DNA from: Thiocystis violascens DSM 198
GTDB lineage: Bacteria; Pseudomonadota; Gammaproteobacteria; Chromatiales; Chromatiaceae
Length of the DNA: 64,000 bases
Direction of reading: 5' to 3'
Assembly (NCBI RefSeq): GCF_000227745.2
Contig: NC_018012.1
Location: 4,568,501-4,632,500, forward strand
The translations under genes and the position numbers were made by a program. The notes below the pieces were generated by a model, which saw only the letters and a program-made list of their open reading frames with translations, did no database searches and was not told where the DNA came from. This document shows, piece by piece, positions 29,437 through 37,182 of the stretch. Within the stretch, counting starts at the first letter, position 1; the number at the start of each line of letters is the position of its first letter.

Positions 29437-29498
29437 GGTCCGCGCAGCGGACCCTACGGACGAGGTATTGGGGTTGCGTAGGGTCCGCTGTGCGGACC
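29437..29498. repeat. Imperfect palindrome between cbbQ and cbbM
   Basis: Arms of 22 bases, ggtccgcgcagcggaccctacg (29437-29458, first arm) and its near-complement at 29477-29498, with an 18-base centre. Each arm is itself partly self-complementary (ggtccgc/gcggacc). This looks like a dispersed intergenic palindrome rather than a terminator, since no T-run follows. Confidence 0.7.
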
Positions 29499-29511
29499 TG
29501 AATCCTAGCGC

Positions 29512-29535
29512 AAAAAGCCCCCGCTGGGCGGGGGC
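29512..29535 (-). terminator. Rho-independent terminator downstream of cbbM
   Basis: On the minus strand an 8-bp stem gcccccgc/gcgggggc with a 3-base loop, followed by TTTTTG. It lies 37 bases after the cbbM stop, so it should separate abundant cbbM mRNA from the cbbQO message. Confidence 0.85.
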
Positions 29536-29572
29536 GCTTATTCACCGGATCAGGCTCGGAGAACCAGACGGC

Positions 29573-30967
29573 TTACTTGTGCTCGGCCGCCGCGCCGAGC
29601 TTGTCGCGCCAACCGGGGAAGAGCTTGTCGGCGTCGAGCGGGAAGGACGCGAAGGCGCGCGCGAATTCCTTGTGCTCCTTGGCGAACTCGATCGGATCGG
29701 CACCGGCCTTCCAGCACTCGTAGGACTGACGTAGCGAGATCGCGCCGGCCGCCGGGGAGTCGATGTGGCCGTAGGAGCCGCCGCCAGCGGTGTTGATCAC
29801 GTTGCCGTGGCCCAGGTTCGCGAAGAAACCGGGCAGGCGTAGTGCGTTCATGCCGCCGGAGATGATCGGGGTGGTGGGCTTCATGCCGTGCCACTTCTGG
29901 TAGTAGACCGGACCCTGACACTCGTCGCGCTCGATCATGTAGGCGATGATCTTGTCGTCCGCGCCGCCTTCCATCTTGCCGTAGCCCATGGTGCCGACAT
30001 GGATACCGGAGGCGCCCTGAAGACGGGAGATCTTGGCCAGCACGAAGGCGGTATAGCCGCGGTTGGCGGACGGCGAGGTGATCATGCCGTGGCCGGCGCG
30101 GTGATAGTGCAGATACTGGTTCGGATACTGACGACGGGCGGTGGTGATCATGCCGGGACCGCCGACGAAGCCGTCGACCAGGAAGGCCACCTTGTCCGCG
30201 TCGGGTCCGAAGGTCTCCAGGATGAAGTCCGCGCGGGCGCACATCTCGTAGTGGTCGTCGGCGGTGATGTTGGCCGAGAACAGCTTGGCCTGGCCGGTTT
30301 CGTCCTGCGCGCGCTTGAGCGAGTCATAGACCAGCGGGATGACCTTCTTGGAAGGGCAGAAGGTCTGATTGCCTTGGGGCTCGTCGTTCTTGATGAAGTC
30401 GCCGCCGAGCCAGAACTGATACGCGGCGTGCGCGAAGGGTTCGGGACGCAGGCCGAGTTTGGGCTTGATGATGGTGCCGGCGATGTAGCCGCCGTCCTTG
30501 ATCGGACGACCGAGGATGCGCCACAGGTCGGAGATGTCCTTGGACGGCCCGTCGAACAACTGGATGGCGCGATCCGGCATATGGAAGTCGATCATCTGAC
30601 CGTATTCGATGTCGCCCATGCCCTGATTGTTGCCGATGACCAGGGTCAGGAAGGATACGATCATCATGCGACCGTCGGTCATGTTGCGGTCGAAGAGGTC
30701 GAGCGGATAGGCGATCCGCATGTCCTCGTTCGCCTCGTCGATGTAATAGACCAGCGCGTCGACGCCCTTGGTGAAGTCGTCGGTGGTGGAGACCTCGACA
30801 TTGGTGCCGGTGGAGGACTCGGCCGCGAAGTGAGCGGCGGCCTCCAGATAGCCGATGCCGCCCTTGGGCTTCATCTTATAGGCCACGAGGATGTGCTTGC
30901 CGCCCGCGATCAGGTCGGCTTCGGTGAGGCTCAGGTCGGAGTAACGCGCGGACTGGTCAAGTGCCAT
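29573..30967 (-). CDS. cbbM: Form II RuBisCO large subunit
   Basis: 464 residues; fixes CO2 onto ribulose-1,5-bisphosphate. No small-subunit gene is present, as expected for form II. Catalytic features: TIIKPKLGLRP (catalytic Lys), GGDFIKNDEP (carbamylated Lys with Asp/Glu metal ligands), HYHRAGHG (His), SGGMNALRLP and the C-terminal GGGSYGHIDSPAAGA. N-terminus MALDQSARYSDLSLTEADLI is typical for Chromatiaceae-type CbbM. No cbbR gene lies beside it. Confidence 0.99.
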   Translation of the reverse strand: MALDQSARYSDLSLTEADLIAGGKHILVAYKMKPKGGIGYLEAAAHFAAESSTGTNVEVSTTDDFTKGVDALVYYIDEANEDMRIAYPLDLFDRNMTDGRMMIVSFLTLVIGNNQGMGDIEYGQMIDFHMPDRAIQLFDGPSKDISDLWRILGRPIKDGGYIAGTIIKPKLGLRPEPFAHAAYQFWLGGDFIKNDEPQGNQTFCPSKKVIPLVYDSLKRAQDETGQAKLFSANITADDHYEMCARADFILETFGPDADKVAFLVDGFVGGPGMITTARRQYPNQYLHYHRAGHGMITSPSANRGYTAFVLAKISRLQGASGIHVGTMGYGKMEGGADDKIIAYMIERDECQGPVYYQKWHGMKPTTPIISGGMNALRLPGFFANLGHGNVINTAGGGSYGHIDSPAAGAISLRQSYECWKAGADPIEFAKEHKEFARAFASFPLDADKLFPGWRDKLGAAAEHK

Positions 30968-31592
30968 TGGCAGGTCTCTTCTGGGTTGTGATGGGCGTCG
31001 ATGCCCGTGGCGAGGGCGGAGCCGGGATAAACCAGGTTTACTCGGCGGGACTGCCCTCGCGATGAATTTCCAGGCAGATTACAGGTAAATTTAGCATAAA
31101 TATATTATGAATTTCTTATCATTAAGATAATCTTTTCGATATGTATTGCGTTTGCAAATATCTCGTGCTGTATGCCATGCGAGACATGGCGCCAATCCTT
31201 ACCGCATGCTGGCCTGGCGATCCAGAGTGAAGCGAAAACTGACCTTTCAATGTGGTTGAAATCCTCACCATCTAAGTGGGTAAATCAGGCATTCAGTTCC
31301 TGCTGATGTTTCGGTGTCCCTGTATACTTATTGCCAAAGCGATTTCGGAGCCCGTATTCGGGTCGATTTGTCTGAAGGGGTTTTCGGCAGCGTTGCTCTA
31401 ATGCGCGGGAATTTTGCATAGCCTTTTGATTATCCGATTGGTGTGAAAATGCGACATAAGTTAAGGGTGTGTCTTTTTTCCGCCGAAACTGTTGCAAATC
31501 GCGATGCGCTCCACTATAGTTCAACCCGCAAAGCATGATTGCCCACGACTTTAGCAGTCTAGTCTGACAAATTCACAACAGCGGAGAACAGC
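30968..31592. promoter_or_regulatory. Divergent cbbM/porin intergenic region (625 bases)
   Basis: No convincing gene here; a possible 83-codon frame at 31285-31536 (-) has no recognisable content. The cbbM-proximal part is strongly A/T-rich (31080-31150), in contrast with the surroundings, and holds the dyad ttatc-attaa-gataa (31116-31130), which has the T-N11-A form of LysR-type sites such as CbbR. It is about 150 bases from the cbbM start. CbbR binding is inference only. Confidence 0.45.
31492..31520 (+). promoter_or_regulatory. Sigma-70-type promoter of the porin gene
   Basis: TTGCAA (31492-31497), 17-base spacer, TATAGT (31515-31520). The predicted start of transcription leaves a roughly 65-base leader before the porin ATG, which has GCGGAG as ribosome binding site. 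Confidence 0.7.
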
Positions 31593-32960
31593 ATGAACAA
31601 GAATCTTCTTACCCTGGCAGTCGCCGCCGCACTGGCCGCGCCCGCCATCGCTCCTACCACCGCATCGGCCGAAGCCATTGTCTATGGCAAGGTTCACGTC
31701 TCTCTCGACTATGCGGATGTATCAAACGTTGTACTGCCTACTTACGGCTTCGCGCGTGACGCAAATAACGCGGTGATCCTCGACGTCAACGGCAACCCCA
31801 CGCTCGTGAAAACCGCCGATGGCGAAGATTTCAAGGGTTGGGGCATGTCCAGCAACGGTTACATCCCAGGTGAAGGCCGCGCCAGCCGTTTGGGCTTCAA
31901 GGGCTCGGAAGATCTTGGTAACGGTCTTAAGGCCATTTATCAGATCGAGTTCGGCGTCAATCTGAACGACACCAACAACAACGTTCTCAGTAACAGCGAC
32001 TCTATTACCTATCGCAACACCTTCGCGGGCTTGGCCGGCGACTGGGGTACCTTCCTGATGGGTCGTCATGACACCCCGATGAAGATCTCCACCGGCAAGC
32101 TGGATCTCTTCTCCGATACCATGGCTGACTACAATGGCACCGTTGGCTTCCGCGATCTGCGCGCCGATAACGTGGTTGCCTATATCAGCCCAAGCTGGAG
32201 CGGCTTCCAGTTGGCGGCTGCATTCGTTCCGTCCGGCGGCGCCACCGGTGGCGGCAATGGTCTGAACCTCGAAGAAGACAGCATTGCCGACACTTACTCG
32301 ATCGCGGCCATCTACAGCAACGGCCCCTTCTACGCCTCCGCGGCCTTCGAAAATCTGAACAGCGAGCACTTCAACAACCAGGCGACCGCTCTTGCCGGCA
32401 ACAATTGCCCGGTGAACACCGTGGTGAACCCGGTGACCGGTGCCTACACCTCGACCTGTAACTTCCAGGATGGCGATGCGCAATCCTGGCGTATTGGCCT
32501 GGGTCTCCTCGATTGGAACGGCTTCAGCCTGACCGCGATCTACGAAAACCAGGATCAATTCAACAACGACCGCTTCGCCGCTTACACGGATCCCACCAAT
32601 CCGGCGACGAACTGGAGCATTCCAGGCGCTGCCAACGATGCCGATCTCTGGCAGATCCAGGCTGGCTACGCATTCGGGAACAGCATGGTCAAGGCCATGT
32701 ACGGACAGGCTGATTACTCGGCCGACGACGTCGTGATGGGTGCCGATTATGTCTCGATCAACGGTGGCCCAGTGTTCCTGGAAAACCGCACCAAGTCGCT
32801 GGATTATGACGTCGCTACCTGGTCGGTCGGCTACGACTACAAGTTCAGCAAGCGCACCACGGCTTATGCTTTGTATACCGATGTCGACAGCGACCTGGAA
32901 AACATCAGCGCAGGTTCCAACTGGAGCGGTTTCTCCCTGGGGATGATGCACAGCTTCTAA
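31593..32960 (+). CDS. Outer-membrane porin (Gram-negative general porin family)
   Basis: 455 residues. Sec signal peptide MNKNLLTLAVAAALAAPAIA, cleavage near TTASA-EA. The mature start IVYGKVHVSLDY and SRLGFKGSEDLGNGLKAIYQIE are classical trimeric porin sequences; the segment FAGLAGDWGTFLMGRHDTP precedes the constriction loop; the protein ends in Phe (GMMHSF), the BAM recognition residue. A loop with two Cys (NNCPVNTVV and TSTCNFQDG) may form a disulfide. Strong promoter and terminator suggest an abundant monocistronic product. Confidence 0.92.
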   Translation: MNKNLLTLAVAAALAAPAIAPTTASAEAIVYGKVHVSLDYADVSNVVLPTYGFARDANNAVILDVNGNPTLVKTADGEDFKGWGMSSNGYIPGEGRASRLGFKGSEDLGNGLKAIYQIEFGVNLNDTNNNVLSNSDSITYRNTFAGLAGDWGTFLMGRHDTPMKISTGKLDLFSDTMADYNGTVGFRDLRADNVVAYISPSWSGFQLAAAFVPSGGATGGGNGLNLEEDSIADTYSIAAIYSNGPFYASAAFENLNSEHFNNQATALAGNNCPVNTVVNPVTGAYTSTCNFQDGDAQSWRIGLGLLDWNGFSLTAIYENQDQFNNDRFAAYTDPTNPATNWSIPGAANDADLWQIQAGYAFGNSMVKAMYGQADYSADDVVMGADYVSINGGPVFLENRTKSLDYDVATWSVGYDYKFSKRTTAYALYTDVDSDLENISAGSNWSGFSLGMMHSF

Positions 32961-33006
32961 TGCTGTCCTGAACCATTCTTGGTCAGAGAATCGCCTGGAT
33001 GCGATG

Positions 33007-33035
33007 AAAACGGGGCCTTCTGGCCCCGTTTTTTT
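33007..33035 (+). terminator. Rho-independent terminator after the porin gene
   Basis: AAAA, 7-bp stem cggggcc/ggccccg with loop ttct, then seven T. The A-run on the other side means it may also serve rpiA on the opposite strand. Confidence 0.92.
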
Positions 33036-33042
33036 GTCTGCG

Positions 33043-33714
33043 TTAACCGCTGAAATCAGCGGCCTTGATGGTTTTCGCGCCGTTCGGCGTTCCCAGGATC
33101 AGCACATCGGCGGGCCTCAGCGCAAAGATACCGACCGTGACCACGCCCGCCAGATTGTTGATCCGCTGTTCAAATTGCAACGGATCGGCGATCTCCAGGT
33201 GCTGTACATCCAGGATCAGATTGCCGTTATCGGTCACGAAACCCTCGCGCCAGATCGGTGTTCCGCCCAGCCGAACCAACTCGCGCGCCACATAACTGCG
33301 CGCCATTGGGATGACCTCCACCGGCAGCGGGAAACGGCCGAGCACCTTCACCAGCTTGCTTTCGTCGGCAATGCAGACGAATTGCCGGCTCGCCGCAGCC
33401 ACGATCTTCTCCCGCGTCAGCGCGCCGCCGCCGCCCTTGATGAGTTGCAGTCGTTCATTGGACTCGTCCGCGCCGTCGACATAGATCGACAGTTCGCCCG
33501 CGCTGTTCAGGTCGAGGACCGGAATTCCATGTCCCTTGAGACGCTCGGTGGACGCTTCGGAGCTGGAAACCGCCCCTTCGATGCGTCCCTTGATGGTCGC
33601 GAGCGCATCGATAAAGTGATTCACGGTGGAGCCGGTGCCGACACCGACCACGCCGCCTTCGACATACGCCAGCGCGGCCTCGGCGGCCTGCTTTTTCATC
33701 GCATCCTGATTCAT
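33043..33714 (-). CDS. rpiA: Ribose-5-phosphate isomerase A
   Basis: 223 residues; interconverts ribose-5-P and ribulose-5-P for the pentose phosphate and Calvin cycles. GVGTGSTVNHFIDAL, VDGADE (catalytic Asp region) and KGGGGALTREKIVA are present. The start has GGAGG 10 bases upstream; a second Met five codons in is possible. Its position near the cbb genes fits a role in regenerating ribulose-1,5-bisphosphate. Confidence 0.97.
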   Translation of the reverse strand: MNQDAMKKQAAEAALAYVEGGVVGVGTGSTVNHFIDALATIKGRIEGAVSSSEASTERLKGHGIPVLDLNSAGELSIYVDGADESNERLQLIKGGGGALTREKIVAAASRQFVCIADESKLVKVLGRFPLPVEVIPMARSYVARELVRLGGTPIWREGFVTDNGNLILDVQHLEIADPLQFEQRINNLAGVVTVGIFALRPADVLILGTPNGAKTIKAADFSG

Positions 33715-33876
33715 TCCGGTTTGTCCTCCAGAGTGGGTGATTCAAAGCAGGGCATGATAGCAGAGCCTTCGGGCCTGTCTCCGGCCATTGGAATGGCAGG
33801 GAGCAATTCTCAGTATGGCTTGATGCAGCGAAAAACCCAGACGAATCAGGCGGACAGCGAAGGATTTTCCCATTCG

Positions 33877-33961
33877 TCCTGAGCCCTTCGGTTTCGCTCA
33901 GGAGAGCCTTGTCGAAGGCGTCTGAAGCCGTTCATGGTTCGAGTGCCTCACCACGAACGGC
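33877..33961. repeat. Dispersed palindromic repeat reaching into the napC stop
   Basis: Two adjacent dyads: tcctgagc/gctcagga (33877-33884, 33896-33903) and gccgttcatgg/ccacgaacggc (33927-33937, 33951-33961, one mismatch). The combination, with cttgtcgaagg between, resembles the widespread intergenic repeat of many proteobacteria. The napC stop codon (33932-33934) lies inside the second stem. The rest of the 217-base gap between rpiA and napC holds no gene. Confidence 0.75.
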
Positions 33962-34600
33962 TTCGGGCGAGGCGGCGAGTGCATCACCACGAACGGCTTC
34001 GGAGTAGAAAATGCTCTTGCCTGGCGCGTCTTTTTCGGGGTCGTATTCCATCGGCAAACTATGCGCGATGCCTTTGTGACAGTCGATGCAGGTTAGTCCG
34101 GCGTCCTCCGCGTCCTGGTGTGCCTGGGAACTGCGCGATTCCTGTTTCGTATAGTCCATGGACTCGAAATCGTGGCAGTTGCGGCACTCGCGCGAATCGG
34201 TTCGTTTCATCGTGCGCCAGACATTTTGGGCCAGCTCGAAGCGTTTGGCCTCGAACTTCTCGGGCGTGTCCAGCGCCCCCAGAAAATGGTGATACAGCTC
34301 GTTGCTCGCCTGGATCTTGCGCGCGATCTTATGCACCCAATCCTTCGGGACATGACAGTCCGGACAGGTGGCGCGTACCCCGGTGCGGTTGGCGTAGTGG
34401 ATGGTGTCGGTGTATTCCTGGTAGACATTGACTTTCATCTCATGGCAAGAGATGCAGAACGGCTCGGTATTGGTCGCTTCCATCGCGGTATTGAAACCGC
34501 CCCAGAAGAGGATGCCGATCCCAATGCCAACCAGCAGGATGAGCCAGGTCGCTCGGCGGGCGCGGGTCTTGGGTGCTGAAGTCTGACGATGGTCCGGCAT
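33932..34600 (-). CDS. napC: NapC, tetraheme quinol dehydrogenase
   Basis: 222 residues. N-terminal membrane anchor (TWLILLVGIGIGILFWGGF), then four CxxCH heme sites: CISCH, CPDCH, CRNCH, CIDCH. Passes electrons from membrane quinol to NapAB in the periplasm. GGAGGACACC precedes the ATG. The tail after DPEKDAPGKSIFYS is odd: EAVRGDAL and EAVRGEAL repeat, encoded by a 26-base direct repeat, so the C-terminus is lengthened by repeat DNA. Last gene of the nap operon. Confidence 0.95.
   Translation of the reverse strand: MPDHRQTSAPKTRARRATWLILLVGIGIGILFWGGFNTAMEATNTEPFCISCHEMKVNVYQEYTDTIHYANRTGVRATCPDCHVPKDWVHKIARKIQASNELYHHFLGALDTPEKFEAKRFELAQNVWRTMKRTDSRECRNCHDFESMDYTKQESRSSQAHQDAEDAGLTCIDCHKGIAHSLPMEYDPEKDAPGKSIFYSEAVRGDALAASPEAVRGEALEP
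33941..34002. repeat. 26-base direct repeat within the napC 3' end
   Basis: Copies at 33941-33966 and 33977-34002 differ at one base (gagtgcctcaccacg versus gagtgcatcaccacg) and are spaced 36 bases start to start, i.e. 12 codons, so the napC frame is kept. The left copy is also one arm of the adjacent palindrome. Confidence 0.85.
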
Positions 34601-34651
34601 GGTGTCCTCCTGGGTCGTTCGAGGGTCGGTCAGAAGGTCTCGCGAGACGGT

Positions 34652-35077
34652 TTAACGGTCTCCAAAGACATTCTCGACCAGCGGCATGGCGCCCGCCTGG
34701 GGGGCATGGCATTGCGTACAGAAATAGCGGCGTGGCGCGAGGCCGTCGAGCTTGTTGCCGTCACGGTCGTAAAAATGGCTGTCGGCGATCTTGGGCGCCT
34801 TGGCGGTCTCGAAGGTATCCGGGCTGTGGCACTTGAGACAGCCGTTCTGACGCAGATCGATACTGTATTTGTCGATCGGATGCGGGATCAACGGCGGCTG
34901 CGCTTCCCAACCCACAACGAATCCGCCGGGCACCGCCAGTGTCGGCTTGTTCGGCGAGGCGTCGGAGGGATCCGTCACCGCGTGACCGCGCAGCGACTCG
35001 ATCTCCTCGGCCAGCGCCGCGGGCGCCAGACCGGCGGCGGCGAATCCGCATAGCAGGATTGCAACTCGTCTGTTCAT
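34652..35077 (-). CDS. napB: NapB, diheme cytochrome subunit of nitrate reductase
   Basis: 141 residues from ATG 35077, which overlaps the napH stop (ATGA). Signal peptide MNRRVAILLCGFAAAGLAPAALA; two hemes CLKCH and CTQCH; conserved PPLIPHPIDKYSI with a heme-ligand His. Accepts electrons from NapC (and possibly NapGH) and gives them to NapA in the periplasm. Confidence 0.96.
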   Translation of the reverse strand: MNRRVAILLCGFAAAGLAPAALAEEIESLRGHAVTDPSDASPNKPTLAVPGGFVVGWEAQPPLIPHPIDKYSIDLRQNGCLKCHSPDTFETAKAPKIADSHFYDRDGNKLDGLAPRRYFCTQCHAPQAGAMPLVENVFGDR

Positions 35078-36048
35078 TCTTCTCTCCCGCCGGGTCGGTT
35101 GGCTGGTGGTGATGGATCGAATAACGGGATCCTTGGATTCAGGCGCATGAGCGGTGGCGTTCCCTCCCGGTCCGGCGGCGGCCTTCCTCTCCCGAGCGTG
35201 AAGCGAAACACGTCCTTGCTGCACACATCGATACAGCGACCGCAGTTGGTGCAGTGGATGTCGCCGATCAGCGGTCCGAGACCCTTGGCTGCGCCTTTCA
35301 GCGCGGGCTTGATGACCTGCGGTTCCGGGCAGACGGCGAAGCAGTCCATACAGTCGTCGCAGCGCTCGCGTCCGTCCGCCGCGACCCGCACCAGTGCCCG
35401 GCTTCCGAGCAGTCCATAGAAGGCGCCCACCGGACAGAGGTGTCCGCACCAGCCGCGCCGGACCATCAAAAGGTCATAGAGAAAAATGCAGAGCAGCAGC
35501 ATCCAGGCCCAGCCCAGGCCCCAGAGTCCGCCAAAGATAAGGCCGCGATGAGTCATGGAAACCGGATTGACGAACTCCCAGACCATGACGCCGGTCAGCA
35601 GCGGGAAGAGCAGGATCAGGCCCAGCAGCCAGTAGCGCAGGCTGCGCGAGAGCTTGCCGCTCGGGCGGATGTCGAAGCACCGACCGGTCCAGGCGGCCAG
35701 ATCGGTCACCAGATTCACCGGGCAGACCCAGGCGCAGAAGACCCGCCCGCCGACCAGGGCATAGAAAGCGAGCACGATCAGCGCGCCGATCAGTCCGCTC
35801 AGGGTTGGCAGGGTTCCCGAGAGGCTGGATTGCGTAAGCAGCAGCGGGTCGGTCAGCGGCAGGACATCGAGTGTCATGCTCGCCGACAGATTGCCCGTCA
35901 CGATCCAGACCCCGGCGACCGGGCCGGCCAGAAAGAGGGCGAGAATGCCGAGCTGACTGAGACGTCGCAGCAGCAGCCATTGGTGCGCCTTGAGCCAGCC
36001 TTGTTCAGCGATGGCGATCTGGCCGGGGTAGTCCATGCCTGCGTTCAT
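35074..36048 (-). CDS. napH: NapH, membrane ferredoxin-type quinol dehydrogenase
   Basis: 324 residues, longer than the roughly 290 usual because of a Pro/Gly/Arg-rich tail. Four or so membrane helices; two conserved membrane-loop motifs CAWVCPVN and CGHLCPVG; two cytoplasmic 4Fe-4S sites, CDDCMDCFAVCP and CTNCGRCIDVC. Works with NapG to pass quinol electrons toward NapB. Follows napG by one base. Confidence 0.95.
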   Translation of the reverse strand: MNAGMDYPGQIAIAEQGWLKAHQWLLLRRLSQLGILALFLAGPVAGVWIVTGNLSASMTLDVLPLTDPLLLTQSSLSGTLPTLSGLIGALIVLAFYALVGGRVFCAWVCPVNLVTDLAAWTGRCFDIRPSGKLSRSLRYWLLGLILLFPLLTGVMVWEFVNPVSMTHRGLIFGGLWGLGWAWMLLLCIFLYDLLMVRRGWCGHLCPVGAFYGLLGSRALVRVAADGRERCDDCMDCFAVCPEPQVIKPALKGAAKGLGPLIGDIHCTNCGRCIDVCSKDVFRFTLGRGRPPPDREGTPPLMRLNPRIPLFDPSPPANRPGGREE

Positions 36049-36049
36049 C

Positions 36050-36934
36050 TCACAGTGGCCCCTTGCGGTTGAGTGAGTCCATGGGATTGTCCGGGAATGG
36101 CGGATCGGCCGGGAGGGGCACGCCCAGCGGCTCCGGAACGGCCTCCTGGATCAAGCCTGCTCCGCCATGTTCGTAGCGCATCCCCTCGGGGAGGTTGTAC
36201 TGGTGCTCGGCATCGGGCGTGACCAGCGCGCCGCCGGCCTCGCGTTTCTGCTCCCAGCCCAGCCGGTAGTGCGCCCCTAATTCGCCCTTGGCCAGATGCA
36301 GCGGCAGCACCTTGATCGCGGCCTGATCGAGGATGCAGACCTCTTCGCACTTGCCGCAGCCGGTGCAGTGCTCGGAGTGGACCACCGGGATGAAGCGCGC
36401 ATGCTTGCCGGAGCGCTCGTTATGCTGCATGTCGAGCGTGATTGCCTCGTTGCGCAGCGGGCAGGCATTGAAGCAGACCTCGCAGCGCAGCCCCTGGAAG
36501 GCGATGCAGTTCTCCTGATCGATCAGCACCGCCAGCCCCATTTCGGCGTCGCGGATGTCGGTCAGGGCATGATCGAGCGCATTGGTCGGACAGGCGGCGA
36601 CACAGGGGATGTCCTCGCACATCTCGCAACCGGCCTCGCGGGCGATGAAATAGGGCGTCCCGGTCGGGATCTCCTCGCCCAGCCGGGCCAGATGCAGCAT
36701 GTCGTAGGGACAGTCGCGCACGCACAGACCGCAGCGGATACAGGCGCCGTTGAAGTCGTCCTCCGGTAAGGCGCCCGGCGGACGAATGGCCCAGGCCGGC
36801 AGGCTCGACGCCCGTTGGCTGTAGAGTCCCAGCCCGAGACCGGCGAGTCCCACGCCGCAGGCCGTCTTCATCACGCCGATGATGAATTGGCGGCGGTTGA
36901 GGGTCTTGCCGGTCTTTTGGCGTTCGGTGCTCAT
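36050..36934 (-). CDS. napG: NapG, periplasmic ferredoxin-type protein
   Basis: 294 residues. N-terminal NRRQFIIGVMKTACGVG resembles a Tat signal. Four cysteine clusters: CIRCGLCVRDCP, CEMCEDIPCVAACP, CEVCFNACP and CTGCGKCEEVC, i.e. four 4Fe-4S centres. Partner of membrane NapH. A 248-base repeat-rich gap separates its start from the napA stop. Confidence 0.95.
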   Translation of the reverse strand: MSTERQKTGKTLNRRQFIIGVMKTACGVGLAGLGLGLYSQRASSLPAWAIRPPGALPEDDFNGACIRCGLCVRDCPYDMLHLARLGEEIPTGTPYFIAREAGCEMCEDIPCVAACPTNALDHALTDIRDAEMGLAVLIDQENCIAFQGLRCEVCFNACPLRNEAITLDMQHNERSGKHARFIPVVHSEHCTGCGKCEEVCILDQAAIKVLPLHLAKGELGAHYRLGWEQKREAGGALVTPDAEHQYNLPEGMRYEHGGAGLIQEAVPEPLGVPLPADPPFPDNPMDSLNRKGPL

Positions 36935-36943
36935 GGGGCGTTT

Positions 36944-36989
36944 ACAGTTGTCAGTTGTCAGTTGTCAGTTGTCAGTTGTCAGTTGTCAG
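36944..36989. repeat. Heptanucleotide tandem repeat tcagttg
   Basis: Five perfect tcagttg units (36951-36985), preceded by one imperfect unit (acagttg) and followed by a partial one. It begins 10 bases upstream of the napG start codon, so it occupies the untranslated region just 5' of napG. Copy number could vary by slippage. Confidence 0.92.
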
Positions 36990-36995
36990 AATCGT

Positions 36996-37025
36996 AGGAT
37001 GGGCAAAGCGCAGCGTGCCCATCCT
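36996..37025. repeat. Palindrome aggatgggca/tgcccatcct
   Basis: Perfect 10-bp arms with a 10-base loop (aagcgcagcg). This type of gtaggatgggc... palindrome is commonly dispersed in proteobacterial intergenic DNA. Confidence 0.8.
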
Positions 37026-37051
37026 GTTACGCCTGGCGAACCACGCCTCTG

Positions 37052-37162
37052 GTGACGCCGCTCCAGCGGCGTCACCCGCGAGACGAAGCTCTGCTTCACT
37101 TAGCCCGCGCGGACGTGAAGCAGAGCTTCATCGCTCGGGTCACGAAGCTGGAGCTTCGTGAC
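37052..37162. repeat. Three consecutive stem-loops between napA and napG
   Basis: Hairpin A: gtgacgccgct/agcggcgtcac region, 37052-37075. Hairpin B: gaagctctgcttcac (37085-37099) with its exact complement at 37115-37129. Hairpin C: gtcacgaagct/agcttcgtgac, 37139-37162. None is followed by a T-run on the minus strand. On the nap mRNA they could protect or partly terminate the upstream napDA segment, giving unequal expression of napA and napGHBC (inference). Confidence 0.8.
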
Positions 37163-37182
37163 CAGAAGTGGAGCGACGTCGA

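Noticed and set aside
31285..31536. 83-codon minus-strand frame between cbbM and the porin
   Set aside because: No recognisable protein features and it covers the porin promoter region.
36944..36989. Short regular repeats as a CRISPR array
   Set aside because: The 7-base units are contiguous with no spacers; this is a simple tandem repeat.
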